Positions 47,220-54,602 of a stretch of 64,000 bases of DNA are shown one piece after another; positions within the stretch are counted from its first letter, which is position 1; every line of letters starts with the position of its first letter. The notes below the pieces were generated by a model. That model was not told the DNA's origin, did not search any database, and was given only the letters and a program-made list of their open reading frames with translations. The translations under genes and the position numbers were made by a program. Source of the DNA: Leptospira bourretii (GTDB lineage Bacteria > Spirochaetota > Leptospiria > Leptospirales > Leptospiraceae); contig NZ_RQFW01000019.1 in NCBI RefSeq assembly GCF_004770145.1, positions 434,001 to 498,000 of the forward strand, in the 5' to 3' direction.

Positions 47220-47656
47220 AAGCCCGCAAAGGGTTTTTGGTTTTTACGAGTTTGGTAAGGATGGTTTGTGCGAATATAGTATCCCCGCCCGATCTGAGGG
47301 TGGGGAACTAGACCCGCCACCCAATGGTTCTCCTCTACCACGAACGACCAAAACTTTCCACCCCAATCGACATCTAAAAAAAAATATTTTCTAAAAAGTT
47401 CATACTTTCACTCTCTCTGGTTTTCTTTCCTTGGGTGCGCCTCCACTTTGTTAGTGGAGTGAACTCCCATCAAAATGGACCGGGCTACTCCGGGGTCCGC
47501 TTTTCGCTCCCGTCCTTTGTCGGTTCCCGCCAAAGGACCAAGCCCTCCGGATCCCTGGCGCGGGAAGAACCCAATCCAATTCAGAAAATTGTCGCTCCCC
47601 ACCCTAAATATTGTCTTGAAACTTTCCTTTCTCTATCCAAACTTCTGGATTAACTT
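47220..47656 (+). repeat. Non-coding structured element after purL
   Basis: 437 bases without a convincing gene. Positions 47441-47538 hold three successive GC-rich hairpins: CTCCACT/AGTGGAG (47441-47459), GGACC/GGTCC (47477-47498) and GTCCTTTG/CAAAGGAC (47512-47538). The block contrasts with AT-rich flanks and may be a dispersed repeat. An upstream imperfect CCCGCCC...GGGTGGG stem (47284-47308) may terminate purL. Confidence 0.5.
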
Positions 47657-48034
47657 ATGGGTAAATTTTTAATTCGTTTCAGTTTTTTTCTCATCCTCCT
47701 CGCCATACTTTTTGCGGGTTATACTTGGCTCACTCTCCAGTGGAGTTACTCCGAGGGAGATCGTGCGGGCTACATCCAAAAACTTTCTAAAAAAGGTTGG
47801 ATTTGCAAAACTTGGGAAGGGGAAATGGCCCTCGTCACAATGCCAGGGACGATGACGGAAAAATTCTACTTTAGCATTCGGGATGAAGCCATAGCAGAAC
47901 AACTCAATGGTTCTATTGGCAAACGAGTCGTTTTGGAATATGAAGAACATGTAGGTGTTCCTTTTAGCTGTTTTGCCGAAACTAGCTATTTTGTGACTGG
48001 GGTCAAAACCGTCCAAGAGGTTCCTCCCCTATAA
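47657..48034 (+). CDS. Single-pass membrane protein, conserved hypothetical
   Basis: 125 residues. Signal anchor about 5-27 (LIRFSFFLILLAILFAGYTW), then an exported domain with YSEGDRAGYIQKLSKKGWIC, KTWEGEMALVTMPG and YFVTGVKTV. The YSEGxRxGxxxKxSxKG segment is recurrent in hypothetical proteins of several phyla. Function unknown. The last gene before the polymerase module. Confidence 0.75.
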   Translation: MGKFLIRFSFFLILLAILFAGYTWLTLQWSYSEGDRAGYIQKLSKKGWICKTWEGEMALVTMPGTMTEKFYFSIRDEAIAEQLNGSIGKRVVLEYEEHVGVPFSCFAETSYFVTGVKTVQEVPPL

Positions 48035-48284
48035 GTTTTTCCTCTTGTTTTCTCTAGGGATTACACAAGATCACTAGAGAAAGTAAACCTCTCCCCTAAA
48101 ACCAAACTCCGATACAAAAAGCCCTCTCACCTCTCTAGGTTTTTCATTACCACCAAAAGCAATTTCTAAATCGACCTCCTTAAGGCCCAGAAACCCCTGG
48201 TGTGGCAAATCGAATCAAAATGAAAAAGGTAAGTGACTTACTTTTTCTAACCAATGAAAAAAGAAACTCGCAAACAAATTACAC

Positions 48285-48319
48285 TTTACATATTTTTACT
48301 ATACATATAAATAGTATAC
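48285..48319 (+). promoter_or_regulatory. Candidate promoter and operator of the PolB module
   Basis: A perfect inverted repeat TACTAT-N8-ATAGTA (48297-48316) overlaps a -10-like TATAAA (48306-48311). A -35-like TTTACA lies at 48285-48290 with a 15-base spacer. The direct repeat TATACAT occurs at 48300 and 48315. Transcription from this -10 would start almost on the ATG at 48320, with no Shine-Dalgarno, so a leaderless mRNA is likely. The repeat is where a repressor could bind. It does not match the reported Leptospira LexA box pattern TTTG-N5-CAAA. Confidence 0.45.
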
Positions 48320-48925
48320 ATGAATCTCACGGAATATTCCCAAGTTTCAACCAATGTCTACGAACCCATTCAGAACTGGAACCAGAGAGACCTCGGATTA
48401 CTGACCGGAGAAAGAGGGATGTACCGGCTGGCACATTTTTGGCAGTATGCCTTGGTTTGTTCCGGGTTTCAGGTTTTTAACCTAGACTGCGCCATTCGAT
48501 TCAACCCCTTCACCATCGCCGAAGAAACCAGAAAACAAAACCTACAACCAGAACCATTTTTAGAACAAATTAGAGTCCAAAGGGCCTTCACCCCCTATCA
48601 GATATTAGATGCAATCCAAATCATATTAAATACAAAAGAGGAGAATACCATTTACTTTCTGTTAGCTCCTTGCAAACAATTTTTAGATGGAGATGTCAAA
48701 GAAGATGAAGGTTTATTTTTATTAAACTTAATGTTACAATTAATAAAAAAATTTCCTGGTGAAAATGTTCCACTCCTCATCATCGAATCTTGGACTTACT
48801 CGCATAAAAACTTTCAAAATTTTTTCCCAAAACTATTACGCACCACACAAAACCTATGGGAATTAAAAACAGAAGAAGGCCTTTCTCGCATTCGTACAAG
48901 AAAAACTTCAATTACAGGAGTATAA
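48320..48925 (+). CDS. RecA/RadA-like protein with degraded Walker A (ImuA-like)
   Basis: 201 residues. The fold pattern is RecA-like: GLLTGERGMYRLAHFWQYAL at the P-loop position, FQVFNLDCAIRFNPF, IRVQRAFTPYQILDAIQIIL and TIYFLLAPCKQFLDGDVKEDE (the Walker B-like strand). Where GxxxxGK[ST] is expected it has G-E-R-G-M-Y-R-L, so ATP binding is doubtful. First gene of a module with an 85-residue protein and a B-family polymerase. A role in recruiting or regulating the polymerase, by analogy with ImuA, is inference. Possibly leaderless. Confidence 0.65.
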   Translation: MNLTEYSQVSTNVYEPIQNWNQRDLGLLTGERGMYRLAHFWQYALVCSGFQVFNLDCAIRFNPFTIAEETRKQNLQPEPFLEQIRVQRAFTPYQILDAIQIILNTKEENTIYFLLAPCKQFLDGDVKEDEGLFLLNLMLQLIKKFPGENVPLLIIESWTYSHKNFQNFFPKLLRTTQNLWELKTEEGLSRIRTRKTSITGV

Positions 48926-48926
48926 T

Positions 48927-49184
48927 ATGGGAAGAACCATTGCCCCCTATTCTCGTCAGATGTTACAAATAGAAGAGAACTTATCAGACTTCCGAAGATC
49001 TCTTCGCAAACAAGACCAAGATATTTTTGATGATCTCATCAGAACTGCCAAATTACAGGTACAAGCTGGTGTTATGGCATCATTGCCATATCCCATTGAT
49101 TCCATGATTCTGTCCATGCTCATCGATCTAAAAAAAGAGATGAATGAAATAAAAAAAGGCCTACAAAAAATCCCAGACAAGTGA
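48927..49184 (+). CDS. Small helical protein of the PolB module
   Basis: 85 residues, two bases after the previous stop, preceded by GGAG. MGRTIAPYSRQMLQIEENLS, then FRRSLRKQDQDIFDDLIRTA and MILSMLIDLKKEMNEIKKGL; predicted all-helical with a coiled-coil C-terminus. I recall similar small proteins beside bacterial archaeal-like PolB genes, so it is probably a polymerase accessory subunit, but there is no established function. Confidence 0.65.
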   Translation: MGRTIAPYSRQMLQIEENLSDFRRSLRKQDQDIFDDLIRTAKLQVQAGVMASLPYPIDSMILSMLIDLKKEMNEIKKGLQKIPDK

Positions 49185-49207
49185 CTACACATTAAAGCCA
49201 AAAGACT

Positions 49208-51502
49208 ATGGAAACATTCAAAGGTTATTTGTTTGATATCTACCACTCCGAACAAAAAATCTACCTTTGGCTCAGGTCTGAGGAAGGGGAACTTCGGTTA
49301 TTTTCTGATGAGTTTTTACCAACAATCTACATTGATGCACCCCAAAACATACTCCAGAAACTAGTCAAACGTTTCTATGAATTAGATGCCTTAGCCGAAA
49401 TTCCAAGCTACACAGAGAAAACACTTTTTTATGAAAACAGAAGCATTCATGTGCTCAAATTAGTGATCTCGAAACCACAACTCTTACCCAAAATCACAAA
49501 TAAACTTTTTCATCTCTACGGAAAATACGATATCTATCACTCAGATATCGAAATCACCACAGGTTATATGGTCGAAAAAGACATCTACCCGCTGGCCTAT
49601 TTAGAAGTAAGTTACGAAACAAAAAATTCCTTAAATCAAATCAAAAGCATTCAATGTTTCACAAATATCACAGACTTAGACTATGAAGTTCCAAACTTTA
49701 GAACGGTTTCTCTTTATTTAGAAAAAAGCCATAGAATTCCTCTTGAGAAAAACACACTCATAGTAGAAACACATTCCGACCAGTACAAACTAGACACAAA
49801 CGATTCAAAAAACTTAATCCAAAAACTAAATCAAATTTTCCAAAAACATGACCCTGATATTGTCCTCACTTCCTATGGTGACCAAATCCTATTTCCTTAC
49901 CTATTCAAAACCGCGCAAGACAATCACCTAACAACAGAATTCGACAGAGACAAAACAAGCACAATCAGACGTTCGATACAAACGCGAGGAACCAGCTTCA
50001 ATACCTATGGAACCATTGTCTATAGAGCACCCTCCTATCCACTTTTCGGTCGTTGGCACATTGACTCAAAAAATGGTTTTGTTTATAAAGAAGCCGATCT
50101 AATGGGCATCATTGAACTTGCTCGTATTTCTCGTTTACCCATTCAAAAAATGGCAAGAGCTTCTACAGGGAAGGCACTTACCTATATTGAAGTGGATGTA
50201 GCATTAAGAATGAACTATCTTGTTCCTTGGCAAAAAAGTGCCTTAGAAGCACCGAAAACAGCCTTAGATTTGTTAAATGCAGACAAAGGTGGATTAGTTT
50301 TTCAAGCAGACATTCAAAATGGATTTGTATTAGAAAATGTTGCTCAATTGGATTTTTCCCAAATGTATCCCAAAGTAATGGTCACACACAATATCTCCCC
50401 AGAAACAATCAATTGTTTATGCTGCAAAAATGATTCCGAAGTAGAACAAGTCCCTTCTCTTGGATACCGAGTCTGTAGTAAAAGAAAAGGTGTTGTTTCT
50501 GAAGCTCTAGCACATGTCATAGAACGCAGAACTCATTACAAAAAACAAATAAAAGATAAAAATCAACCTAACAAAAACTATATAGAACAAAAACAATCAA
50601 GTCTAAAATGGATGTTGGTTACATCTTTCGGTTATTTAGGTTACAGAAATGCAAAATTCGGGAAACTAGAAAGCCACGAAGCAGTCACAGCTTTCGGAAG
50701 AGAAAAATTACTAATGGCAAAAGAAATTGCGGAAGCCTACGATTACAACTTAGTACATGCCATTACCGACTGCATCTTCATTCAAAAAAAAGATAAATCA
50801 CCAATCTCAGAAAGTAATCTTTTAGAAATATGTGAAACGATAAAGCTAAAAACAAAAATCACAATGGATGTGGAGGGCATCTTCTCTTGGTTATATTTTC
50901 CACCATCGACACAAGATGAAAAAATGCCAGTTGCCAACCGTTATATGGGAAGATTTATCGATGGCAATTTCAAAGGGAGAGGAATTGCCGTGAGGCGAAA
51001 AGATTATCCTCGTTACATAAAAGCTGCACAAAATGAAATGATTCAATGGATGTGTCAATTTGAAACAATAACAGAGATGAGATCACGAGAAGATGAAATT
51101 TTGGAAATTTTTAAAAAATATGATGTCCCTCTCTCGAAAGGAGACGTCTTTTGGAAGGATCTCCTGATTTTAAGATCTACATCTCAAGATCCAGAAGGTT
51201 ATCGAGTCGACGCACCGAGTGCAGTGGCAGTCAAAGATTTGTTAGAAATGGGAATTCATGTACAAGCAGGAGAAAAAATACGCTATTTGGTGGTGAATAA
51301 AAAATCAGAGCGAAAAGGAGAAAGATACAAAACAGAAGAAAGAATAGAAACCCGAAACTCAGGAAACATCTTAATCTACGACAAAAAATACTACCGCAAA
51401 CTACTACTCGCTTCATTCAAAGAGATATGGATTGGAATCGCAAACTTCCAAAACTTCAGCGAGCTCATTAGCGATGAACAACTATTACCCTTCAAATTTT
51501 AG
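49208..51502 (+). CDS. B-family DNA polymerase (archaeal-like PolB2 type) with degenerate exonuclease
   Basis: 764 residues. Polymerase motifs: A, QLDFSQMYPKVMVTHNISPE (catalytic Asp382); B, LKWMLVTSFGYLGYRNAKFG (Lys467); C, VHAITDCIFI with catalytic Asp521 but not the usual first Asp. A cysteine cluster NCLCC...VCSKRKG (401-425) may bind zinc. The exonuclease region lacks key acids: exo I reads SLYLEKS where D-x-E is expected, and exo II reads SYGDQILFPYL without the N-x3-F-D residues. So it likely polymerises without proofreading, as expected for translesion synthesis. Last gene of the module. Confidence 0.88.
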   Translation: METFKGYLFDIYHSEQKIYLWLRSEEGELRLFSDEFLPTIYIDAPQNILQKLVKRFYELDALAEIPSYTEKTLFYENRSIHVLKLVISKPQLLPKITNKLFHLYGKYDIYHSDIEITTGYMVEKDIYPLAYLEVSYETKNSLNQIKSIQCFTNITDLDYEVPNFRTVSLYLEKSHRIPLEKNTLIVETHSDQYKLDTNDSKNLIQKLNQIFQKHDPDIVLTSYGDQILFPYLFKTAQDNHLTTEFDRDKTSTIRRSIQTRGTSFNTYGTIVYRAPSYPLFGRWHIDSKNGFVYKEADLMGIIELARISRLPIQKMARASTGKALTYIEVDVALRMNYLVPWQKSALEAPKTALDLLNADKGGLVFQADIQNGFVLENVAQLDFSQMYPKVMVTHNISPETINCLCCKNDSEVEQVPSLGYRVCSKRKGVVSEALAHVIERRTHYKKQIKDKNQPNKNYIEQKQSSLKWMLVTSFGYLGYRNAKFGKLESHEAVTAFGREKLLMAKEIAEAYDYNLVHAITDCIFIQKKDKSPISESNLLEICETIKLKTKITMDVEGIFSWLYFPPSTQDEKMPVANRYMGRFIDGNFKGRGIAVRRKDYPRYIKAAQNEMIQWMCQFETITEMRSREDEILEIFKKYDVPLSKGDVFWKDLLILRSTSQDPEGYRVDAPSAVAVKDLLEMGIHVQAGEKIRYLVVNKKSERKGERYKTEERIETRNSGNILIYDKKYYRKLLLASFKEIWIGIANFQNFSELISDEQLLPFKF

Positions 51503-51973
51503 AACCAAACAAAAGTAAAACAAATCCATTACAATATGCAAATTTACTTTTATTGCATAAATTGAAAAAAAATACTAAAAAACTAAAGATAAAAATAGCC
51601 TGTTAGATGAGAATTTCGATAACTTATTTAAAAAACGTTTGCACTCACTCAATTACAAAAAAGACTCAGATTCGTTTTTCCCTCTATGGGACTCAGGGGG
51701 CGAAGCTATGCCCTCACCAAACTGAAGACAAAATAACCACTAATCGCCATAAGGCAAAAATAAATTATGTCTCATTAAGGCAAACATTCTACTTAATAGT
51801 AGAATGTGGAAAATAAACGAACAACAAATACCAAACTAAATAGCCGGAATATACGAAGAACAAATACCAAAATAATAGTGGATATAAACGTGATACAAAG
51901 AACACGTTTATATCAGCTTTAATCGACACGCGATAACACAACAAGATTAAACCACTTCCAGACCAGCAATTAC
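51503..51973. other. Non-coding region between the PolB module and the cassette array
   Basis: No gene is supported and no integrase is present. Perfect hairpins: ACATTCTACT-TAAT-AGTAGAATGT (51784-51807) and GATATAAACGTG-N10-CACGTTTATATC (51881-51914). Between them two copies of a 19-base repeat (51817-51835 and 51853-51871, one mismatch). GGGACTCAGGG at 51688-51698 matches the interior of the downstream attC sites and may be a remnant. Confidence 0.55.
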
Positions 51974-51988
51974 AGTTCGTTATGCGCA
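51974..51988 (+). repeat. Right half of a recombination site at the left end of the array
   Basis: AGTTCGTTATGCGC matches the right end of the twelve downstream attC sites (TAGTTCGTTAnnCG), but no L' or hairpin arm lies to its left. It could be the crossover of a lost attI or a truncated attC. The first cassette starts after G at 51979, and its first bases are complementary to its own 3' arm at 52598, confirming it is a used G/TT junction. Confidence 0.7.
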
Positions 51989-52075
51989 AGAGGCTAAAAA
52001 ATTCATTAAAGAAATAACAAAAATCAAATAGTATTTTCGCTTTTCAGCAGAATGATAATAAGATTATAAGTATCT

Positions 52076-52366
52076 ATGTATTTTGAATGGGACGAAGAGA
52101 AAGAAAAAATCAATATAGAAAAGCATGGTCTTTCTTTTTCCAAAGCTTCCCTTGTTTTTGGTGACCCTAGAACAATATATTTACCCGACCCAGACCATTC
52201 TGAAGGTGAATATAGAGAAATAGCTTTAGGAAAAATTGAAAATATCACAATTGCCGTTGTTATTTTTGTTGAAAGATCTACAAATTCACAAGAAATTATG
52301 AGAATAGTCTCAGCAAGAAGAGCTACCAAGAATGAGGAAGCTCAATACTTTTCCGAAGAGATATAA
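52076..52366 (+). CDS. brnT: BrnT-family toxin (cassette 1)
   Basis: 96 residues: MYFEWDEEKEKINIEKHGLS, FSKASLVFGDP, the acidic DPDHSEGEYREIALGKI, and IVSARRATKNEEAQYF, the BrnT RNase fold pattern (related to RelE). Cleaves RNA and is neutralised by BrnA, which follows three bases after the stop. TA modules are common in large integron arrays and stabilise them. Weak ribosome-binding site. Confidence 0.9.
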   Translation: MYFEWDEEKEKINIEKHGLSFSKASLVFGDPRTIYLPDPDHSEGEYREIALGKIENITIAVVIFVERSTNSQEIMRIVSARRATKNEEAQYFSEEI

Positions 52367-52369
52367 AAT

Positions 52370-52570
52370 ATGAGAGAAGAATATGATTTTTCAAAAGGAA
52401 AAAGAGGTCTCTATTCACGAGATATTAATGATTTACATTTCCCTGTATATTTAGAGCCTGATTTAGAAAAATACTACAAAAACATAGCTTCGCAAAAAAA
52501 TACTGACCTTAGTGTTATTATAAACTCAATCTTAGAAAAAGAAAAAGAGTTACTCGAAAAAATCATTTAA
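52370..52570 (+). CDS. brnA: BrnA-like antitoxin (cassette 1)
   Basis: 66 residues: a flexible N-terminus (MREEYDFSKGKRGLYSRDIN) and C-terminal ribbon-helix-helix (PVYLEPDLEKYYKNIASQKN, TDLSVIINSILEKEKELLEK). Binds and neutralises BrnT and represses its own operon in known systems. Ends 27 bases before attC1. Confidence 0.82.
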   Translation: MREEYDFSKGKRGLYSRDINDLHFPVYLEPDLEKYYKNIASQKNTDLSVIINSILEKEKELLEKII

Positions 52571-52597
52571 AACAATTTACGTTTTAAACGCCTCCAG

Positions 52598-52762
52598 CGC
52601 ATAACAGCGTCTTCCCGCTTCGTTTCGGGACAAGCCCTCACTCGGCCTACGGCAAATTGTCCTCCTGTCACTCGCTCGCATACGCAAGCTACGTGCCAGT
52701 CCCTAACGTCCCTTTCAGGGACTCAGGGTCGGACAACTTCGGGAAGACTAGTTCGTTATACG
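52598..52762 (+). repeat. attC site 1
   Basis: 165 bp, R'' CGCATAAC to R' GTTATACG. Inner arms TCTTCCCG/CGGGAAGA pair exactly. Central stem CGGCAAATTGTCC/GGACAACTTCG. Interior hairpins include GTCCC/GGGAC (CAGTCCCTAACGTCCC region). Member of the CGGCAAAT subfamily (sites 1, 2, 4, 10). Confidence 0.9.
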
Positions 52763-52778
52763 AAATCGCAAAAAACTT

Positions 52779-53189
52779 ATGAACAAAACAAGAATTTCTT
52801 TATTACTTATCTTTACACTTTCATGCACACAAAATAGTTCTCTAAAAAATGATACATTAATTAGCCAAGCTGACGCAGATGCTGAATTTTCTCTAATTGT
52901 CTACGCAAAACAGCTCGAATACTTCCCTTCACATACCTATTTTGATATGGCGGCAACTATTGATGGAGATTTCGGATGGTGTAAGCGATCAATTCAATAT
53001 GATAAAAGTGACTTTCGATATTGTATGAGCCGAATTTCCGCTACTTATTTCCCACAAAAGCATCCTTTTGAAATTTACCATGCAATAAAGGGATTTGTAA
53101 CAGAAAACTGCAAGCTCAGAAAAATAATTCTATTTAAAGATTCTTTAATCAAAGGCGAACTAAATGCATGTAGTGTCCACAAATGGTAA
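52779..53189 (+). CDS. Lipoprotein or secreted protein of unknown function (cassette 2)
   Basis: 136 residues. Signal ending LIFTLSCTQ, a spirochaete-style lipobox with Cys16. The mature part has several cysteines (WCKRS, RYCMS, ENCKLRK, NACSVH), suggesting disulfides and periplasmic or surface location. No family recognised. It leaves 289 bases of AT-rich, apparently non-coding sequence before attC2; nothing convincing was found there. Confidence 0.65.
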   Translation: MNKTRISLLLIFTLSCTQNSSLKNDTLISQADADAEFSLIVYAKQLEYFPSHTYFDMAATIDGDFGWCKRSIQYDKSDFRYCMSRISATYFPQKHPFEIYHAIKGFVTENCKLRKIILFKDSLIKGELNACSVHKW

Positions 53190-53478
53190 TTAAAGTATTT
53201 TATATAAAACAACAATTCTAAAAACAACATTATCAACTGATTAAAAAAATTTAATCCTATATAGCGTTTATTTAATAACTTCATTCAAATATATATTATT
53301 ATTACTTTCACTATCCTTATTACGCTAAATTGTCATCTAACAATAAATGTGAGAGAAAAAAGCTTAAGGAGAGATTAGCAATTGAGGACTTACCTACTAC
53401 AATTTAAGCTAATATTAAAAAAGTGAGAATCTCAGAGAACTTATTGGATAATAACCTCTTTCTGAAGATTTGCGACTT

Positions 53479-53642
53479 CGTATAACAGCGTCTTCCCGCT
53501 ACGTTTCGGGACAAGCCCTCACTCGGCCTACGGCAAATTCCCTTCCGTCACGCTTCTTGCTTCGCAAGAAGACGCGCCGACGCCAACACCTACTTCGTAG
53601 GTTCGGCTACAGGGAACTTCGGGAAGTCTAGTTCGTTATGCG
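53479..53642 (+). repeat. attC site 2
   Basis: 164 bp. R'' CGTATAAC, R' GTTATGCG (mismatched here because they belong to different cassettes). Inner arms TCTTCCCG/CGGGAAG. Interior differs from most sites: CTTCTTGC-TTC-GCAAGAAG and CCTACTTCGTAGG hairpins, nearly identical to site 10. Confidence 0.88.
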
Positions 53643-53665
53643 CAAATATTCAAAATCAAACTATA

Positions 53666-54349
53666 ATGTTAAGTAAAGCAATAAAATTTCTTAGAAAGAA
53701 CTCTCAATCACAGTATGTCTTTATTAAATTTATTATTAACCCAATTTTAGGAATTATACTTACTTTACTAATTCTAATTCTATTCTCTCCGTTAGTTTAT
53801 AAAAAAAATATTCTTAATTTTACTAAATATAAAACTTATACCCCGAAATTAAATATTGAAAACAAATGTGAGAGAAATTTCCCAAATTCTGATTCTAAAA
53901 GGATTCAATCTTTTCTAAATTACTTTCAATGTGAGGATCTTTATGATTTTAGATCCCAAACGACTCAATTTTATTACTGTAAGAAAAATATACTAGAAAA
54001 TATAAATCTGACCGTCACTAATTTCAATAATCATACGAATTTAGAATTTCCAACAGAGTTTGAAAAAAGTTTAAAAATGGAATACTCAATTGTAGATTTT
54101 TTCAACAATAAACAAGAATACTTAACACTTAAACTTAGTCTTCTTAATGAACTCGAATCTTCAAAAAACTATCATATAACCGGTTATGACCAAATATATT
54201 TCATAGAAGAATTACAAAATAAACACAAAATCGGTTCATTTTTTTATGACTTCGGAAGTAGTTATTACATTAATTACCATAAAAAATTTAATAATAAAAA
54301 TGAGGCGCAAGAGTTTGTGCAAATAATTGAAAACTATTGTATACAGTGA
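53666..54349 (+). CDS. Single-pass membrane protein of unknown function (cassette 3)
   Basis: 227 residues. One transmembrane segment (about 22-45, FIINPILGIILTLLILILFS), then a hydrophilic, Asn/Lys/Tyr-rich domain. Cysteines at NKCERN, FQCEDL, YYCKKN and NYCIQ. No known family. Strongly AT-biased codon use compared with the housekeeping genes, as in all cassettes. Confidence 0.6.
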   Translation: MLSKAIKFLRKNSQSQYVFIKFIINPILGIILTLLILILFSPLVYKKNILNFTKYKTYTPKLNIENKCERNFPNSDSKRIQSFLNYFQCEDLYDFRSQTTQFYYCKKNILENINLTVTNFNNHTNLEFPTEFEKSLKMEYSIVDFFNNKQEYLTLKLSLLNELESSKNYHITGYDQIYFIEELQNKHKIGSFFYDFGSSYYINYHKKFNNKNEAQEFVQIIENYCIQ

Positions 54350-54356
54350 ATATCTG

Positions 54357-54577
54357 CGCATAACAGCGACTTAACGCTTCGCCTCGGGACTTTCGCCCTC
54401 GCTCGGTCTGCGACACATTCCCCTCTGGAACTCCTCTTGCCTCTGGAACTCCTCTTGCCTCTGGAACTCCTCTTGCCTCTGGAACTCCTCTTGCCTCCGC
54501 AAGCCTCGTTCCAGTCCCTAACGTCCCTTTCAGGGACTCAGGGTCGGGGAACGTCGTTAAGTCTAATTCGTTATGCG
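54357..54577 (+). repeat. attC site 3 with internal 18-bp tandem repeat
   Basis: 221 bp, 54-57 bp longer than the others. R'' CGCATAAC, R' GTTATGCG; inner arms ACTTAACG/CGTTAAGT; central stem ATTCCCC/GGGGAAC. An 18-base unit CTCTGGAACTCCTCTTGC is repeated four times (54423-54494) where other sites have one copy; this is the full excess length. Confidence 0.9.
54423..54494 (+). repeat. Four perfect tandem copies of an 18-bp unit
   Basis: Units at 54423, 54441, 54459 and 54477, identical. Only the last copy directly faces the complementary GCAAG...GTTCCAG arm, so the extra three copies should loop out or slip along the stem. Confidence 0.93.
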
Positions 54578-54602
54578 TAACTCCCAAACAAAAGGAAACT
54601 AA

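Noticed and set aside
48297..48316. LexA box upstream of the polymerase module
   Set aside because: The inverted repeat does not fit TTTG-N5-CAAA, so SOS control by that box is not claimed.
53075..53284. Minus-strand 69-residue frame in cassette 2
   Set aside because: AT-rich antisense frame overlapping the end of the lipoprotein gene, without a ribosome-binding site.
54288..54587. Minus-strand open frame with a repeated ARGVPE peptide across attC site 3
   Set aside because: The repeat is a translation of the 18-bp tandem repeat inside the attC hairpin; the frame runs antisense through the site and into cassette 3.
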